Source: Amblyomma americanum (Eukaryota > Arthropoda > Arachnida > Ixodida > Ixodidae). Taken from it: a stretch of DNA of 64,000 nucleotides. Made by a program: the position numbers and the translations under genes. Below the pieces are notes generated by a model. The model was given only the letters and a program-made list of their open reading frames with translations, did not search any database and was not told where the DNA came from. The DNA is taken from the NCBI RefSeq assembly GCF_052857255.1, contig NC_135502.1:153953868-154017867 (forward strand), in the 5' to 3' direction. This document shows positions 21,901 through 37,400 of this stretch, one piece after another; position 1 is the first letter of the stretch, and each line of letters opens with the position of its first letter.

Positions 21901-24660
21901 CGTGCTGGGATAAAACGATATCGTCGGCGTTTATCGACTTCGTCCGGATTACACTGTTAACCAGATGACAACATTGTTATTTTCTCGGGACCTGGCTCTT
22001 CTAGAGACACCACCTGGTAGTCGCTATGTGACGTCACCCAAGAACACCACTATAAAAGAAGCACGTCACCGGTTCGTATTCTGTGGGCACGATGGACGCG
22101 GACTGGCAATGGCGATAACGACGACCTTGTTCTGCGCTCTGCAGGGCATTTTCCTGATCGGCGCATCTACAGCAACGAGCGCCTACACGTGCGGGGATAG
22201 AAGCGATATCGTCGGCGTTTATCAACTTCGTCCGGATTACAGTTGACCAGGTGACAGCAGAGTTATTTTCTGGAGACCTGGCTCTTCTAGCGACACCACC
22301 TGCAGTCGCGGTGTGACCTCACCTGAGACCACCAATATACAAGAAGAACCTCACCGGTTCGTATTCTGCGGGCACGATGGACGCGGACTGGCAATGACGC
22401 TAACGAGGACCTTGTTCTGCGTTCTTCAGGGCATCTTCCAGATCGGCGCATATACAGCAACGAGCGCCTACACGTGCGGGGTTAGAAGCGATATCGTCGG
22501 CGTTTATCAACTTCGTCCTGATTACACGGTTGAGCAGATGACAGCATGGTTATTTTCTGGCGACCTGGCTCTTCTAGCGACACCACCTGGTAGTCGCTGT
22601 GTGACGTCACCCAAGAACACCACTATAAAAGAAGCACCTCACCGGTTCGTCTTCTGTGGACACGATGGACGCGGACTGGCAATGACGCCTACTAGGACCT
22701 TATTCTGCGTTCTGCAGGGCAATTTCCTGATCAGCGCATCTACAGCAACGAGCGCCTACACGTGCCGGGATAGAAGCGATATCGTCGGCGTTTATCAACT
22801 TCGTCCGGATTACACTGTTGTGCAGATGACAGCATTGTTATTTTCTTGGGACCTGGCGCTTCTAGCGACATCACCTGGTAGTCGCGGTGTGACGTTACCT
22901 GAGACCACCAATATACAAGAAGCGCGTCACCGGTTCGTATTCTGTGGGCACGATGGACGCGGACTGGCAATGACGCTAACGAGGAACTTGTTCTGCGTTC
23001 TGCAGGGCATTTTCCTGATCGGCGCATCTACAGCAGCGAGCGGCTACACGTGTGAGGATAGAAGCGATATCGTCGGCGTTATCAAATTCGTCCGGATTAC
23101 ACTGTTTACCAGATAACAGCATGGTTATTTTCTGGCGACCTGGCTCTTCTAGCGACACCACCTGGTAGTCGCGGTGTGACGTCACTTGAGACCACCAATA
23201 TACAAGAAGCACCTCACCGGTTCGTCTTGTGTTTGCACGATGGACGCGGACTGGCAAAGACGCTAACGAGGACCTTGTTCTGCGTTCTTCAGGACATTTT
23301 ACAGATCGGCGCATCTACAGCAACGAGCGCCTACACATGCGGGGATAGAAGCGATATCGTCGGCGTTATCAACTACATCCGCAGAACACTGCTGACCAGA
23401 TGACAGCATTGCTATTTTCTCGGTACCTTGCTCTTCTAGCGGCACCACTTGGTAGTCGCTGTGTGACGTCACCCAACAACACCACTATAAAAAAAGCACC
23501 TCACCGGTTCGTCTTCTGTGGACACGATGAATGCGGACTGGCAATGACGCTTACGAGGACCTTTTTCTGCGTTCTGCAGGGCATTTTCCTGATCGGCGCA
23601 TCTACAGCAACGAGCGCATACGCGTGCGGGGAAGCGATATCGTCGGCGTTTATCAACTTCGTCCGGATTACACTGTTCACCAGATGACAGCATGGTTATT
23701 TTCTGGCGACCTGGCTCTTCTAGAGTCACCACCTGGTAGTCGCTATGTGACGTCACCCAAGAACATCACTATAAAAGAAGCACCTCACCGGTTCGTATTC
23801 TGTAGGCACGATGGACGCGGACTGGCAATGACGCCTACGAGGACATTGTTCTGCGTTCTGCAGGGCAATTTCCTGATCAGCGCATCTACAGCAACGAGCG
23901 CCTACACGTGCGGGAATAGAAGCGATATCTTTGGCTCTTATCAACTTCGTCCGGATTACACTGTTGACGAGATGACAGCATCGTTATTTTCTTGGGACCT
24001 GGCCCTTCTAGCGACACCACCTGGTAGTCGCGGTGTGACGTCACCTGAGACCACCAATATACAAGAAGCACGTCACCGGTTCGTATTCCGTGGGCACGAT
24101 GGACGCGGACTGGCAATGACGCTAACGAGGCCTTTTTCTGCGTTCTGCAGGGCATTTTCCTGATCGGCGCATCTACAGCAACGAGCGCCTACACATGCGA
24201 GGATAGAAGCGATATCATCGGCGTTTATCAACTTCGTCCTTATTACAGTTGACCAGATGACAGCATGGTTATTTTCTAGCGACCTGGCTCTTCTAGCGAC
24301 ACCACCTGGTAGTCGCGGTGTGACGTCACCCAAGAACACCACTATCAAACAAGCACCTCACCGGTTCGTCTTCTGCGGACACGATGGACGCGGACTGGCA
24401 ATGACGCCTACGAGGACCTTGTTCTGCGTTATGCAGGGCATTTTCCAGATCGGCGCATCTACAGCAACGAGCGCCTACACGTGCGGGGATAGAAGCGATA
24501 TCGTCGGCGTTATCAACATCGTCCGGATTACACTGTTTACCAGATGGCAGCATGGTTATATTCTGGCGACCTGGCTCTTCTAGCGACACCACCTGGTAGT
24601 CGCGGTGTGAAGTCACCCAAGAACACCACTATAAAAGAAGCACCTCACCGGTTCGTCTTC
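18945..24660 (+). repeat. Irregularly ordered satellite monomers
   Basis: About 20 monomers to the right of the retrotransposon without an obvious near-identical higher-order period by eye. Many carry private changes, such as a deletion in TCTACAACAAGCG near 19587, GAAGCGATATCG without the GATA segment near 23630, and CTTCGCAGTTACAGC near 21872. Greater heterogeneity suggests less recent homogenisation than further right. Confidence 0.7.
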
Positions 24661-27030
24661 TGTGGACACGATTGACGCGGACTGCGAATGACGCTTACGG
24701 GGACCTTTTTCTGCGTTCTGCATGGGGATTTTCCTGATCGGCGCATCTACAGCAACGAGCGCGTACGCGTGCGGGGATAGAAGCGATATCGTCGGCGGTT
24801 ATCAACTTCGTCCGGATGACACTGTTGACCAGATGACAGCATGGTTATTTTCTGGCGACCTGACTCTTCTGGCGACAATACCTGGAAGTCGCGGTGTGAC
24901 GTCACCTGAGAGCAGCACTATAAAAGAAGCACCTCACTGGTTCGTATTCTGTGGGCACGATGGACGCGGACTGGCAATGACGTCTACGAGGACCTTGTTC
25001 TGCGTTCTGCAGGGCAATTTCCTGATCGGCGCATCTGCAGCAACGAGCGCCTACACGTGCGGGGATAGAAGCGATATCGTCGGCGGTTATCAACTTCGTC
25101 CAGATTACGCTGTTGACCAGATGACAACATTGTTATTTTCTTGGGACCTGGCCCTTCTAGCGACACCACCTGGTAGTCGCGGTCTGACGTCACCTGAGAC
25201 CACCAATATACAAGAAGCACGTCTCCGGTTCGTATTCTGTGGGCACGATGGACGCGGACTGGCAATGACGCTAACGAGGACCTTCTTCTGCGTTCTGCAG
25301 GGCATTTTACAGGTCGGCGCATCGACAGCAACAAGCGCGTACACGTGCGGGGTTAGAAGCGATATCGTCGGCGTTTATCAACTTCGTCCGGATTACACGG
25401 TTGACCAGATGACAGCATGGTTATTTTCTGGCGACCTGGCTCTTCTAGCGACACCACCTGGTAGTCGCTGTGTGACGTAACCCAAGAACACCACTATAAA
25501 AGAAGCGGCTCATCGGTTCGTCTTCTGTGGACACGGTTAACGCGGACTGGGTATGACGCTTACGGGGACCTTTTTCTGCATTCTGCATGGAATATTCCTG
25601 ATCGGCGCATCTACAGCAACGAGCGCCTACACGTGCGGGGATAAAAGCGATATCGTCGGAGTTTATACACTCCGTCCGGATCACACTGTGGACCAGGTGA
25701 CAACATTGTTATTTTCTCGGGACCTGGCTCTTCTAGCGACCCCTCCTGGTAGTCGCGGCGAGATGTTATCCTGAGACCACCAAAACATAGGAAGCACTTC
25801 ATCTGTTCGTATTCTGTGGGCACGATGGACGCGGACTGGCAATGACGCTAACGAGGACCTTGTTCTGCGTTATGCAGGGCATTTTCCAGATCGGCGCATC
25901 TACAGCAACGAGCGCCAACACGTGCGTGGATAGAAACGTTATCGTCGGCGCTAATCAACTTCGTCCGGATTACAGTTGACCAGATGACAGCATGGTTATT
26001 TTCTGGCGACCTGACTCTTCTAGCGACAATACCTGGAAGTCGCGGTGTGACGTCACCTGAGAGCAGCACTATAAAAGCAGCACCTCACCGGTTCGTATTC
26101 TGTGTTCACGATGGACGCGGACTAGCAATGAAGCCTACGAGGACCTTGTTCTGCGTTCTGCAGGGCAATTTCCTGATCTGCGCATCTACTGCAACGAGCG
26201 CCTACACGTGCGGGGATATAAGAGATATCGTCGGCGTTATCAACTTCGTCCGGATTACACTGTTGGCCAGATGATAGCATTGTTATTTTCCTGGGACCTG
26301 GCCCTTCTAGCGACACCACCTGGTAGTCGCGGTGTGACGCCACCTGAGGCCACTAATATACAAGAAGCACCTCACCGGTTCGTATTCTGTGGGCACAATG
26401 GACGCGGACTGGCAATGACGCTAACGAGGACATTGTTCTGAGTTCTTCAGGGCATCTTCCAGATCGGCGCATCTACAGCAACGAGCGCCTACACGTGCGG
26501 GCGTAGTAGCGATATCGTCGGCGTTTATCAACTTCGTCCGGATTGCGCTCTTGACGAGGTGACAGCAGGGTTATTTTCTGGAGACCTGGCTCTTCTAGAG
26601 ACACCACCTGGTAGTCGCTATGTGACGTCACCCAAGAACACCACTATAAAAGAAGCACCTCACCGGTTCGTATTCTGTGGGCACGATGGACGCGGACTGG
26701 CAATGACGCTAACGAGGACCTTGTTCTGCGTTCTTCAGGGCATCTTCCAGATCGGCGCATCTACAGCAACGAGCGCCTACACTTGCGGGGTTAGAAGCGA
26801 TATCGTCGGCGTTTATCAACTTCGTCCGGATTACACGGTTGACCAGATGACAGCATGGTTATTTTCTGGCGACCTGGCTCTTCTAGGGATACCACCTGGT
26901 AGTCGCTGTGTGACGTCACCCAAGAACACCACTATAAAAGAAACACCTCACCGGTTCGTTTTCTGTGGACACGATGAACGCGGACTGGCAATGACGCTAA
27001 CGAGGACATTGTTCTGAGTTCTTCAGGGCA
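24660..27030 (+). repeat. Satellite blocks recurring at 39-43 kb
   Basis: Two stretches have distant copies. About 24660-25260 matches 39040-39640 (offset 14375 bp) and also about 40480-41080. About 25265-27030 matches 41366-43130 (offset about 16101-16103 bp), for example 25553-25774 with 41654-41875 and 26559-27017 with 42662-43120. The two are joined differently at the two sites. Confidence 0.8.
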
Positions 27031-28426
27031 TCTTCCAGATCGGCGCATCTACAGCAACGAGCGCCCACACGTGCGGGCGTAGTAGCGATATCATCGGCGT
27101 TGATCAACTTCGTCCGGATTGCGCTGTTGACGAGGTGACAGCATTGTTATATTCTCGGGACCTCGCTCTTCTAGCGACACTACCTGGTAGTCGCGGTGTG
27201 ACGTCACCTGAGACCACCAAAATACAAGAAGCACCTCACCGGTTCGTATTCTGTGGGCACGATGGACGCGGAGTGGCAATGACGCCTACGAGGACCTTGT
27301 TCTGCGTTCTGCAGGGCATTTTCCAGATCGGCGTATCTACAGCAACGAGCGCCTACATGTGCGGGGATAGAGGCGATATCGTCGGCGTTTATCAGCTTCG
27401 TCCGGATTACACTGTTGACCACATGACAGCATGGTTATTTTCTGGCGACCTGGCTCTTCTAGAGACACCACCTGGTAGTCGCTATGTGACGTCACCCAAG
27501 AACACCACTATAAAAGAAGCACCTCACCGGTTCGTATTCTGTAGGCACGATGGACGCGGACTGGCAATGAAGCCTACGAGGACCTTGTTCTGCGTTCTGC
27601 AGGGCAATTTCCTGATCAGCGCATCAACAGCAACGAGCGCCTACACGTGCGGGGATAGAAGCTATATCGTCGGCGTTATCAACTTCGTCCAGTTTACACT
27701 GTTGACCAGATGACAACATGGTTATTTTCTTGCGACCTGACTGTTCTAGCGACAATACCTGGAAGTCGCGGTGTGACGTCACCTGAGACCACCAATATAC
27801 AAGAAGCACGTCACCGGTTCGTATTCTGTGGGCACGATGGACCCGGACTGGCAATGACACTTACGAGGAGTTTTTCTGCGTTCTGAAGGGCATTTTCCTG
27901 ATCGGCGCATCTACAGCAACGAGCGCCTACACGTGCGGGGATAGAAGCGATATCGTCGGAGTTTATACACTTCGTCCGGATCACACTGTTGACAAGATGA
28001 CAACATTGTTATTTTCTCGGGACCTTGCTCTTCTAGCGACACCACCTGGTAGTCGCGGTGTGACGTCACCTAAGACCACCAATATACAAGAAGCACCTCA
28101 CCGGTTCGTATTCTGTGGGCACGATTTACGCGGACTGGCAATGACGCCTACGAGGACCTTGTTCTGCGTTCTGCAGGGCATTTTCCTGATCGGCGCATCT
28201 ACAGCAACGAGCTCCTACACATGCTGGGGTTGAAGCGATATCGTCGGCGTTTATCAACTTCGTCCGGATTACAGTTGACCAGATGACAGCATGGTTATTT
28301 TCTGGCGACCTGGCTCTTCTAGCGACACCACCTGGAAGTCGCAGTGTGACGTCACTCAAGAACACCACTATAAAACAATCACCTCACCGGTTCGTCTTCT
28401 GCGGACACGATTGACGCGGACTGGGA

Positions 28427-31400
28427 ATGACACCTACGAGGACCTTGTTCTGCGTTATGCAGGGCATTTTTCAGATCGGAGCATCTACAGCAACGAGCGT
28501 CTACAGGTGCGGGGATAGAAGCGATATCGTCACCGTTTATGAACTTCGTCCGGATTACACTGTTGACCGGATGACAGCATTGTTATATTCTGGCGACCTG
28601 GCTCTTCTAGCGACACCACCTGGTAGTCGTGGTGTGACGTAACCCAAGAACACCACTATAAAAGAAGCGCCTCATCGGTTCGTCTTCTGTGGACACGATG
28701 GACGCGGACTAGAAATGACGCTTACGAGGACTTTTTTCTGCGTTCTGCAGGGAGTTTTCCTGATCGGCGCATCTACAGCAACGAGCGCCTACACGTGCGG
28801 GGATAGAAGCGATATCGTCGGCGTTTATCAACTTCGTCCGGATTACACTGTTGACCAGATGACAGGATGGTTATTTTCTGGCGACCTGGCTCTTCTAGAG
28901 ACATCACCTGGTAGTCGCTATGTGACGTCACCCAAGAACACCACTATAAAAGAAGCACCTCACCGGTTCGTATTCTGTAGGCACGATGGACGCGGACTGG
29001 CAATGACGCCTACGAGGACCTTGTTCTGCGTTCTGCAGGGCAATTTCCTGATCAGCGCATCTACAGCAACGAGCGCCTACAGGTGCGGGGATAGAAGCGA
29101 TATCGTCGGCGTTTATCAACTTCTTCCGGATTACACTGTTGACCTCATGACAGCATGGTTATTTTCTGGCGACCTGGCTCTTCTAGAGTCACCACCTGGT
29201 AGTCGCTATGTGACGTCACCCAAGAACACCACTATAAAACAATCACCTCACCGGTTCGTCTTCTGCGGACACGATGGACGCGGACTGGCAATGACGCCTA
29301 CGAGGACCTTGTTTTTCGTTCTGCAGGGCATTTTTCTGATCGGCGCATCTACAACAACGAGCGCCTACACGTGCGGGGATAGAAGCGATATCATTGGCGT
29401 TATCAACTTCGTCCGGATTACACTGTTGACCAGATGACAGCATGGTTATTTTCTGGCGACCTGGCCCTTCTAGCGACACCACCTGGTAGTCGCTGTGTGA
29501 CGTAACCCAAGAACACCACTATAAAAGAAGCGCCTCATCGGTTCGTCTTCTGTGGACACGATGGACGCGGACTGGAAATGACGCTTACGAGGACCTTTTT
29601 CTGCGTTCTGCCGGGAATTTTCCTGATCGGCGCATCTACAGCAAGGAGTGCGTACACGCGCGGGGATAGAAGCGATATCGTCGGCGTTTATCAACTTCGT
29701 CCGAATTACAGTTGACCAGATGACAGCATGGTTATTTTCTGGCGACCTGGCTCTTCTAGCGACACCACCTGGTAGTCGCAGTGTGACGTCACTCAAGAAC
29801 ACCACTATAAAACAATCACCTCACCGGTTCGTCTTCTGCGGACACGATTGACGCGGACTGGGAATGACACCTACGAGGACCTTGTTCTGCGTTATGCAGG
29901 GCATTTTCCAGATCGGAGCATCTACAGCAACGAGCGTCTACACGTGCGGGGATAGAAGCGATATAGTCACCGTTTATGAACTTCGTCCGGATTACACTGT
30001 TGACCGGATGACAGCATTGTTATATTCTGGCGACCTGGCTCTTCTAGCGAAACCACCTGGTAGTCGTGGTGTGACGTAACCCAAGAACACCACTATAAAA
30101 GAAGCGCCTCATCGGTTCGTCTTCTGTGGACACGATGGACGCGGACTAGAAATGACGCTTACGAGGACTTTTTTCTGCGTTCTGCAGGGAATTTTCCTGA
30201 TCGGCGCATCTACAGCAACGAGCGCCTACACGTGCGGGGATAGAAGCGATATCGTCGGCGTTTATCAACTTCGTCCGGATTACACTGTTGACCAGATGAC
30301 AGGATGGTTATTTTCTGGCGACCTGGCTCTTCTAGAGACATCACCTGGTAGTCGCTATGTGACGTCACCCAAGAACACCACTATAAAAGAAGCACCTCAC
30401 CGGTTCGTTTTCTGTGGACACGATGAACGCGGACTGGCAATGACGCTAACGAGGACATTGTTCTGAGTTCTTCAGGGCATCTTCCAGATCGGCGCATCTA
30501 CAGCAATGAGCGCCCACACGTGCGGGCGTAGTAGCGATATCGTCGGCGTTTATCAACTTCGTCCGGATTGCGCTGTTGACGAGGTGACAGCATTGTTATA
30601 TTCTCGGAACCTCGCTCTTCTAGCGACACTACCTGGTAGTCGCGGTGTGACGTCACCTGAGACCACCAAAATACAAGAAGCACCTCACCGGTTCGTATTC
30701 TGTGGGCACGATGGACGCGGAGTGGCAATGACGCCTACGAGGACCTTGTTCTGCGTTCTGCAGGGCATTTTCCAGATCGGCGTATCTACAGCAACGAGCG
30801 CCTACATGTGCGGGGATAGAGGCGATATCGTCGGCGTTTATCAGCTTCGTCCGGATTACACTGTTGACCACATGACAGCATGGTTATTTTCTGGCGACCT
30901 GGCTCTTCTAGAGACACCACCTGGTAGTCGCTATGTGACGTCACCCAAGAACACCACTATAATAGAAGCACCTCACCGGTTCGTATTCTGTAGGCACGAT
31001 GGACGCGGACTGGCAATGAAGCCTACGAGGACCTTGTTCTGCGTTCTGCAGGGCAATTTCCTGATCAGCGCATCAACAGCAACGAGCGCCTACACGTGCG
31101 GGGATAGAAGCTATATCGTCGGCGTTATCAACTTCGTCCAGTTTACACTGTTGACCAGATGACAACATGGTTATTTTCTTGCGACCTGACTGTTCTAGCG
31201 ACAATACCTGGAAGTCGCGGTGTGACGTCACCTGAGACCACCAATATACAAGAAGCACGTCACCGGTTCGTATTCTGTGGGCACGATTTACGCGGACTGG
31301 CAATGACGCCTACGAGGACCTTGTTCTGCGTTCTGCAGGGCATTTTCCTGATCGGCGCATCTACAGCAACGAGCTCCTACACATGCTGGGATTGAAGCGA

Positions 31401-34400
31401 TATCGTCGGCGTTTATCAACTTCGTCCGGATTACAGTTGACCAGATGACAGCATGATTATTTTCTGGCGACCTGGCTCTTCTAGCGACACCACCTGGTAG
31501 TCGCAGTGTGACGTCACTCAAGAACACCACTATAAAACAATCACCTCACCGGTTCGTCTTCTGCGGACACGATTGACGCGGACTGGGAATGACACTTACG
31601 AGGACCTTGTTCTGCGTTATGCAGGGCATTTTCCAGATCGGAGCATCTACAGCAACGAGCGTCTACACGTGCGGGGATAGAAGCGATATCGTCACCGTTT
31701 ATGAACTTCGTCCGGATTACACTGTTGACCGGATGACAGCATTGTTATATTCTGGCGACCTGGCTCTTCTAGCGACACCACCTGGTAGCCGTGGTGTGAC
31801 GTAACCCAAGAACACCACTATAAAAGAAGCGCCTCATCGGTTCGTCTTCTGTGGACACGATGGACGCGGACTAGAAATGACGCTTACGAGGACTTTTTTC
31901 TGCGTTCTGCAGGGAATTTTCCTGATCGGCGCATGTACAGCAACGAGCGCCTACAGGTGCGGGAATAGAAGCGATATCGTCGGCGTTTATCAACTTCTTC
32001 CGGATTACACTGTTGACCTCATGACAGCATGGTTATTTTCTGGCGACCTGGCTCTTCTAGAGTCACCACCTGGTAGTCGCTATGTGACGTCACCCAAGAA
32101 CACCACTATAAAACAATCACCTCACCGGTTCGTCTTCTGCGGACACGATGGACGCGGACTGGCAATGACGCCTACGAGGACCTTGTTTTTCGTTCTGCAG
32201 GGCATTTTTCTGATCGGCGCATCTACAACAACGAGCGCCTACACGTGCGGGGATAGAAGCGATATCATTGGCGTTATCAACTTCGTCCGGATTACACTGT
32301 TGACCAGATGACAGCATGGTTATTTTCTGGCGACCTGGCCCTTCTAGCGACACCACCTGGTAGTCGCTGTGTGACGTAATCCAAGAACACCACTATAAAA
32401 GAAGCGCCTCATCGGTTCGTCTTCTGTGGACACGATGGACGCGGACTGGAAATGACGCTTACGAGGACCTTTTTCTGCGTTCTGCCGGGAATTTTCCTGA
32501 TCGGCGCATCTACAGCAAGGAGTGCGTACACGCGCGGGGATAGAAGCGATATCGTCGGCGTTTATCAACTTCGTCCGGATTACAGTTGACCAGATGACAG
32601 CATGGTTATTTTCTGGCGACCTGGCTCTTCTAGCGACACCACCTGGTAGTCGCAGTGTGACGTCACTCAAGAACACCACTATAAAACAATCACCTCACCG
32701 GTTCGTCTTCTGCGGACACGATTGACGCGGACTGGGAATGACACCTACGAGGACCTTGTTCTGCGTTATGCAGGGCATTTTCCAGATCGGAGCATCTACA
32801 GCAACGAGCGTCTACACGTGCGGGGATAGAAGCGATATAGTCACCGTTTATGAACTTCGTCCGGATTACACTGTTGACCGGATGACAGCATTGTTATATT
32901 CTGGCGACCTGGCTCTTCTAGCGAAACCACCTGGTAGTCGTGGTGTGACGTAACCCAAGAACACCACTATAAAAGAAGCGCCTCATCGGTTCGTCTTCTG
33001 TGGACACGATGGACGCGGACTAGAAATGACGCTTACGAGGACTTTTTTCTGCGTTCTGCAGGGAATTTTCCTGATCGGCGCATCTACAGCAACGAGCGCC
33101 TACACGTGCGGGGATAGAAGCGATATCGTCGGCGTTTATCAACTTCGTCCGGATTACACTGTTGACCAGATGACAGGATGGTTATTTTCTGGCGACCTGG
33201 CTCTTCTAGAGACATCACCTGGTAGTCGCTATGTGACGTCACCCAAGAACACCACTATAAAAGAAGCACCTCACCGGTTCGTTTTCTGTGGACACGATGA
33301 ACGCGGACTGGCAATGACGCTAACGAGGACATTGTTCTGAGTTCTTCAGGGCATCTTCCAGATCGGCGCATCTACAGCAATGAGCGCCCACACGTGCGGG
33401 CGTAGTAGCGATATCGTCGGCGTTTATCAACTTCGTCCGGATTGCGCTGTTGACGAGGTGACAGCATTGTTATATTCTCGGAACCTCGCTCTTCTAGCGA
33501 CACTACCTGGTAGTCGCGGTGTGACGTCACCTGAGACCACCAAAATACAAGAAGCACCTCACCGGTTCGTATTCTGTGGGCACGATGGACGCGGAGTGGC
33601 AATGACGCCTACGAGGACCTTGTTCTGCGTTCTGCAGGGCATTTTCCAGATCGGCGTATCTACAGCAACGAGCGCCTACATGTGCGGGGATAGAGGCGAT
33701 ATCGTCGGCGTTTATCAGCTTCGTCCGGATTACACTGTTGACCACATGACAGCATGGTTATTTTCTGGCGACCTGGCTCTTCTAGAGACACCACCTGGTA
33801 GTCGCTATGTGACGTCACCCAAGAACACCACTATAATAGAAGCACCTCACCGGTTCGTATTCTGTAGGCACGATGGACGCGGACTGGCAATGAAGCCTAC
33901 GAGGACCTTGTTCTGCGTTCTGCAGGGCAATTTCCTGATCAGCGCATCAACAGCAACGAGCGCCTACACGTGCGGGGATAGAAGCTATATCGTCGGCGTT
34001 ATCAACTTCGTCCAGTTTACACTGTTGACCAGATGACAACATGGTTATTTTCTTGCGACCTGACTGTTCTAGCGACAATACCTGGAAGTCGCGGTGTGAC
34101 GTCACCTGAGACCACCAATATACAAGAAGCACGTCACCGGTTCGTATTCTGTGGGCACGATTTACGCGGACTGGCAATGACGCCTACGAGGACCTTGTTC
34201 TGCGTTCTGCAGGGCATTTTCCTGATCGGCGCATCTACAGCAACGAGCTCCTACACATGCTGGGATTGAAGCGATATCGTCGGCGTTTATCAACTTCGTC
34301 CGGATTACAGTTGACCAGATGACAGCATGATTATTTTCTGGCGACCTGGCTCTTCTAGCGACACCACCTGGTAGTCGCAGTGTGACGTCACTCAAGAACA

Positions 34401-37400
34401 CCACTATAAAACAATCACCTCACCGGTTCGTCTTCTGCGGACACGATTGACGCGGACTGGGAATGACACTTACGAGGACCTTGTTCTGCGTTATGCAGGG
34501 CATTTTCCAGATCGGAGCATCTACAGCAACGAGCGTCTACACGTGCGGGGATAGAAGCGATATCGTCACCGTTTATGAACTTCGTCCGGATTACACTGTT
34601 GACCGGATGACAGCATTGTTATATTCTGGCGACCTGGCTCTTCTAGCGACACCACCTGGTAGCCGTGGTGTGACGTAACCCAAGAACACCACTATAAAAG
34701 AAGCGCCTCATCGGTTCGTCTTCTGTGGACACGATGGACGCGGACTAGAAATGACGCTTACGAGGACTTTTTTCTGCGTTCTGCAGGGAATTTTCCTGAT
34801 CGGCGCATGTACAGCAACGAGCGCCTACACGTGCGGGAATAGAAGCGATATCATCGGCGTTTATCAACTTCGTCCGGATTACACTGTTGACCAGATGACA
34901 GGATGGTTATTTTCTGGCGACCTGGCTCTTCTAGCGACACCACCTGGTAGTCGCGGTGTGACGTCACCCAAGAACACCACTATAAAAGAAGCACCTCACC
35001 GGTTCGTATTCTGTAGGCACGATGGACGCGGACTGGCAATGACGCCTACGAGGACCTTGTTCTGCGTTCTGCAGGGCAATTTCCTGATCAGCGCATCTAC
35101 AGCAACGAGCGCCTACAGGTGCGGGGATAGAAGCGATATCGTCGGCGTTTATCAACTTCTTCCGGATTACACTGTTGACCTCATGACAGCATGGTTATTT
35201 TCTGGCGACCTGGCTCTTCTAGAGTCACCACCTGGTAGTCGCTATGTGACGTCACCCAAGAACACCACTATAAAACAATCACCTCACCGGTTCGTCTTCT
35301 GCGGACACGATGGACGCGGACTGGCAATGACGCCTACGAGGACCTTGTTTTTCGTTCTGCAGGGCATTTTTCTGATCGGCGCATCTACAACAACGAGCGC
35401 CTACACGTGCGGGGATAGAAGCGATATCATTGGCGTTATCAACTTCGTCCGGATTACACTGTTGACCAGATGACAGCATGGTTATTTTCTGGCGACCTGG
35501 CCCTTCTAGCGACACCACCTGGTAGTCGCTGTGTGACGTAACCCAAGAACACCACTATAAAAGAAGCGCCTCATCGGTTCGTCTTCTGTGGACACGATGG
35601 ACGCGGACTGGAAATGACGCTTACGAGGACCTTTTTCTGCGTTCTGCCGGGAATTTTCCTGATCGGCGCATCTACAGCAAGGAGTGCGTACACGCGCGGG
35701 GATAGAAGCGATATCGTCGGCGTTTATCAACTTCGTCCGGATTACAGTTGACCAGATGACAGCATGGTTATTTTCTGGCGACCTGGCTCTTCTAGCGACA
35801 CCACCTGGTAGTCGCAGTGTGACGTCACTCAAGAACACCACTATAAAACAATCACCTCACCGGTTCGTCTTCTGCGGACACGATTGACGCGGACTGGGAA
35901 TGACACCTACGAGGACCTTGTTCTGCGTTATGCAGGGCATTTTCCAGATCGGAGCATCTACAGCAACGAGCGTCTACACGTGCGGGGATAGAAGCGATAT
36001 AGTCACCGTTTATGAACTTCGTCCGGATTACACTGTTGACCGGATGACAGCATTGTTATATTCTGGCGACCTGGCTCTTCTAGCGAAACCACCTGGTAGT
36101 CGTGGTGTGACGTAACCCAAGAACACCACTATAAAAGAAGCGCCTCATCGGTTCGTCTTCTGTGGACACGATGGACGCGGACTGGCAATGACGCTAACGA
36201 GGACATTGTTCTGAGTTCTTCAGGGCATCTTCCAGATCGGCGCATCTACAGCAATGAGCGCCCACACGTGCGGGCGTAGTAGCGATATCGTCGGCGTTTA
36301 TCAACTTCGTCCGGATTGCGCTGTTGACGAGGTGACAGCATTGTTATATTCTCGGAACCTCGCTCTTCTAGCGACACTACCTGGTAGTCGCGGTGTGACG
36401 TCACCTGAGACCACCAAAATACAAGAAGCACCTCACCGGTTCGTATTCTGTGGGCACGATGGACGCGGAGTGGCAATGACGCCTACGAGGACCTTGTTCT
36501 GCGTTCTGCAGGGCATTTTCCAGATCGGCGTATCTACAGCAACGAGCGCCTACATGTGCGGGGATAGAGGCGATATCGTCGGCGTTTATCAGCTTCGTCC
36601 GGATTACACTGTTGACCACATGACAGCATGGTTATTTTCTGGCGACCTGGCTCTTCTAGAGACACCACCTGGTAGTCGCTATGTGACGTCACCCAAGAAC
36701 ACCACTATAATAGAAGCACCTCACCGGTTCGTATTCTGTAGGCACGATGGACGCGGACTGGCAATGAAGCCTACGAGGACCTTGTTCTGCGTTCTGCAGG
36801 GCAATTTCCTGATCAGCGCATCAACAGCAACGAGCGCCTACACGTGCGGGGATAGAAGCTATATCGTCGGCGTTATCAACTTCGTCCAGTTTACACTGTT
36901 GACCAGATGACAACATGGTTATTTTCTTGCGACCTGACTGTTCTAGCGACAATACCTGGAAGTCGCGGTGTGACGTCACCTGAGACCACCAATATACAAG
37001 AAGCACGTCACCGGTTCGTATTCTGTGGGCACGATTTACGCGGACTGGCAATGACGCCTACGAGGACCTTGTTCTGCGTTCTGCAGGGCATTTTCCTGAT
37101 CGGCGCATCTACAGCAACGAGCTCCTACACATGCTGGGATTGAAGCGATATCGTCGGCGTTTATCAACTTCGTCCGGATTACAGTTGACCAGATGACAGC
37201 ATGATTATTTTCTGGCGACCTGGCTCTTCTAGCGACACCACCTGGTAGTCGCAGTGTGACGTCACTCAAGAACACCACTATAAAACAATCACCTCACCGG
37301 TTCGTCTTCTGCGGACACGATTGACGCGGACTGGGAATGACACTTACGAGGACCTTGTTCTGCGTTATGCAGGGCATTTTCCAGATCGGAGCATCTACAG

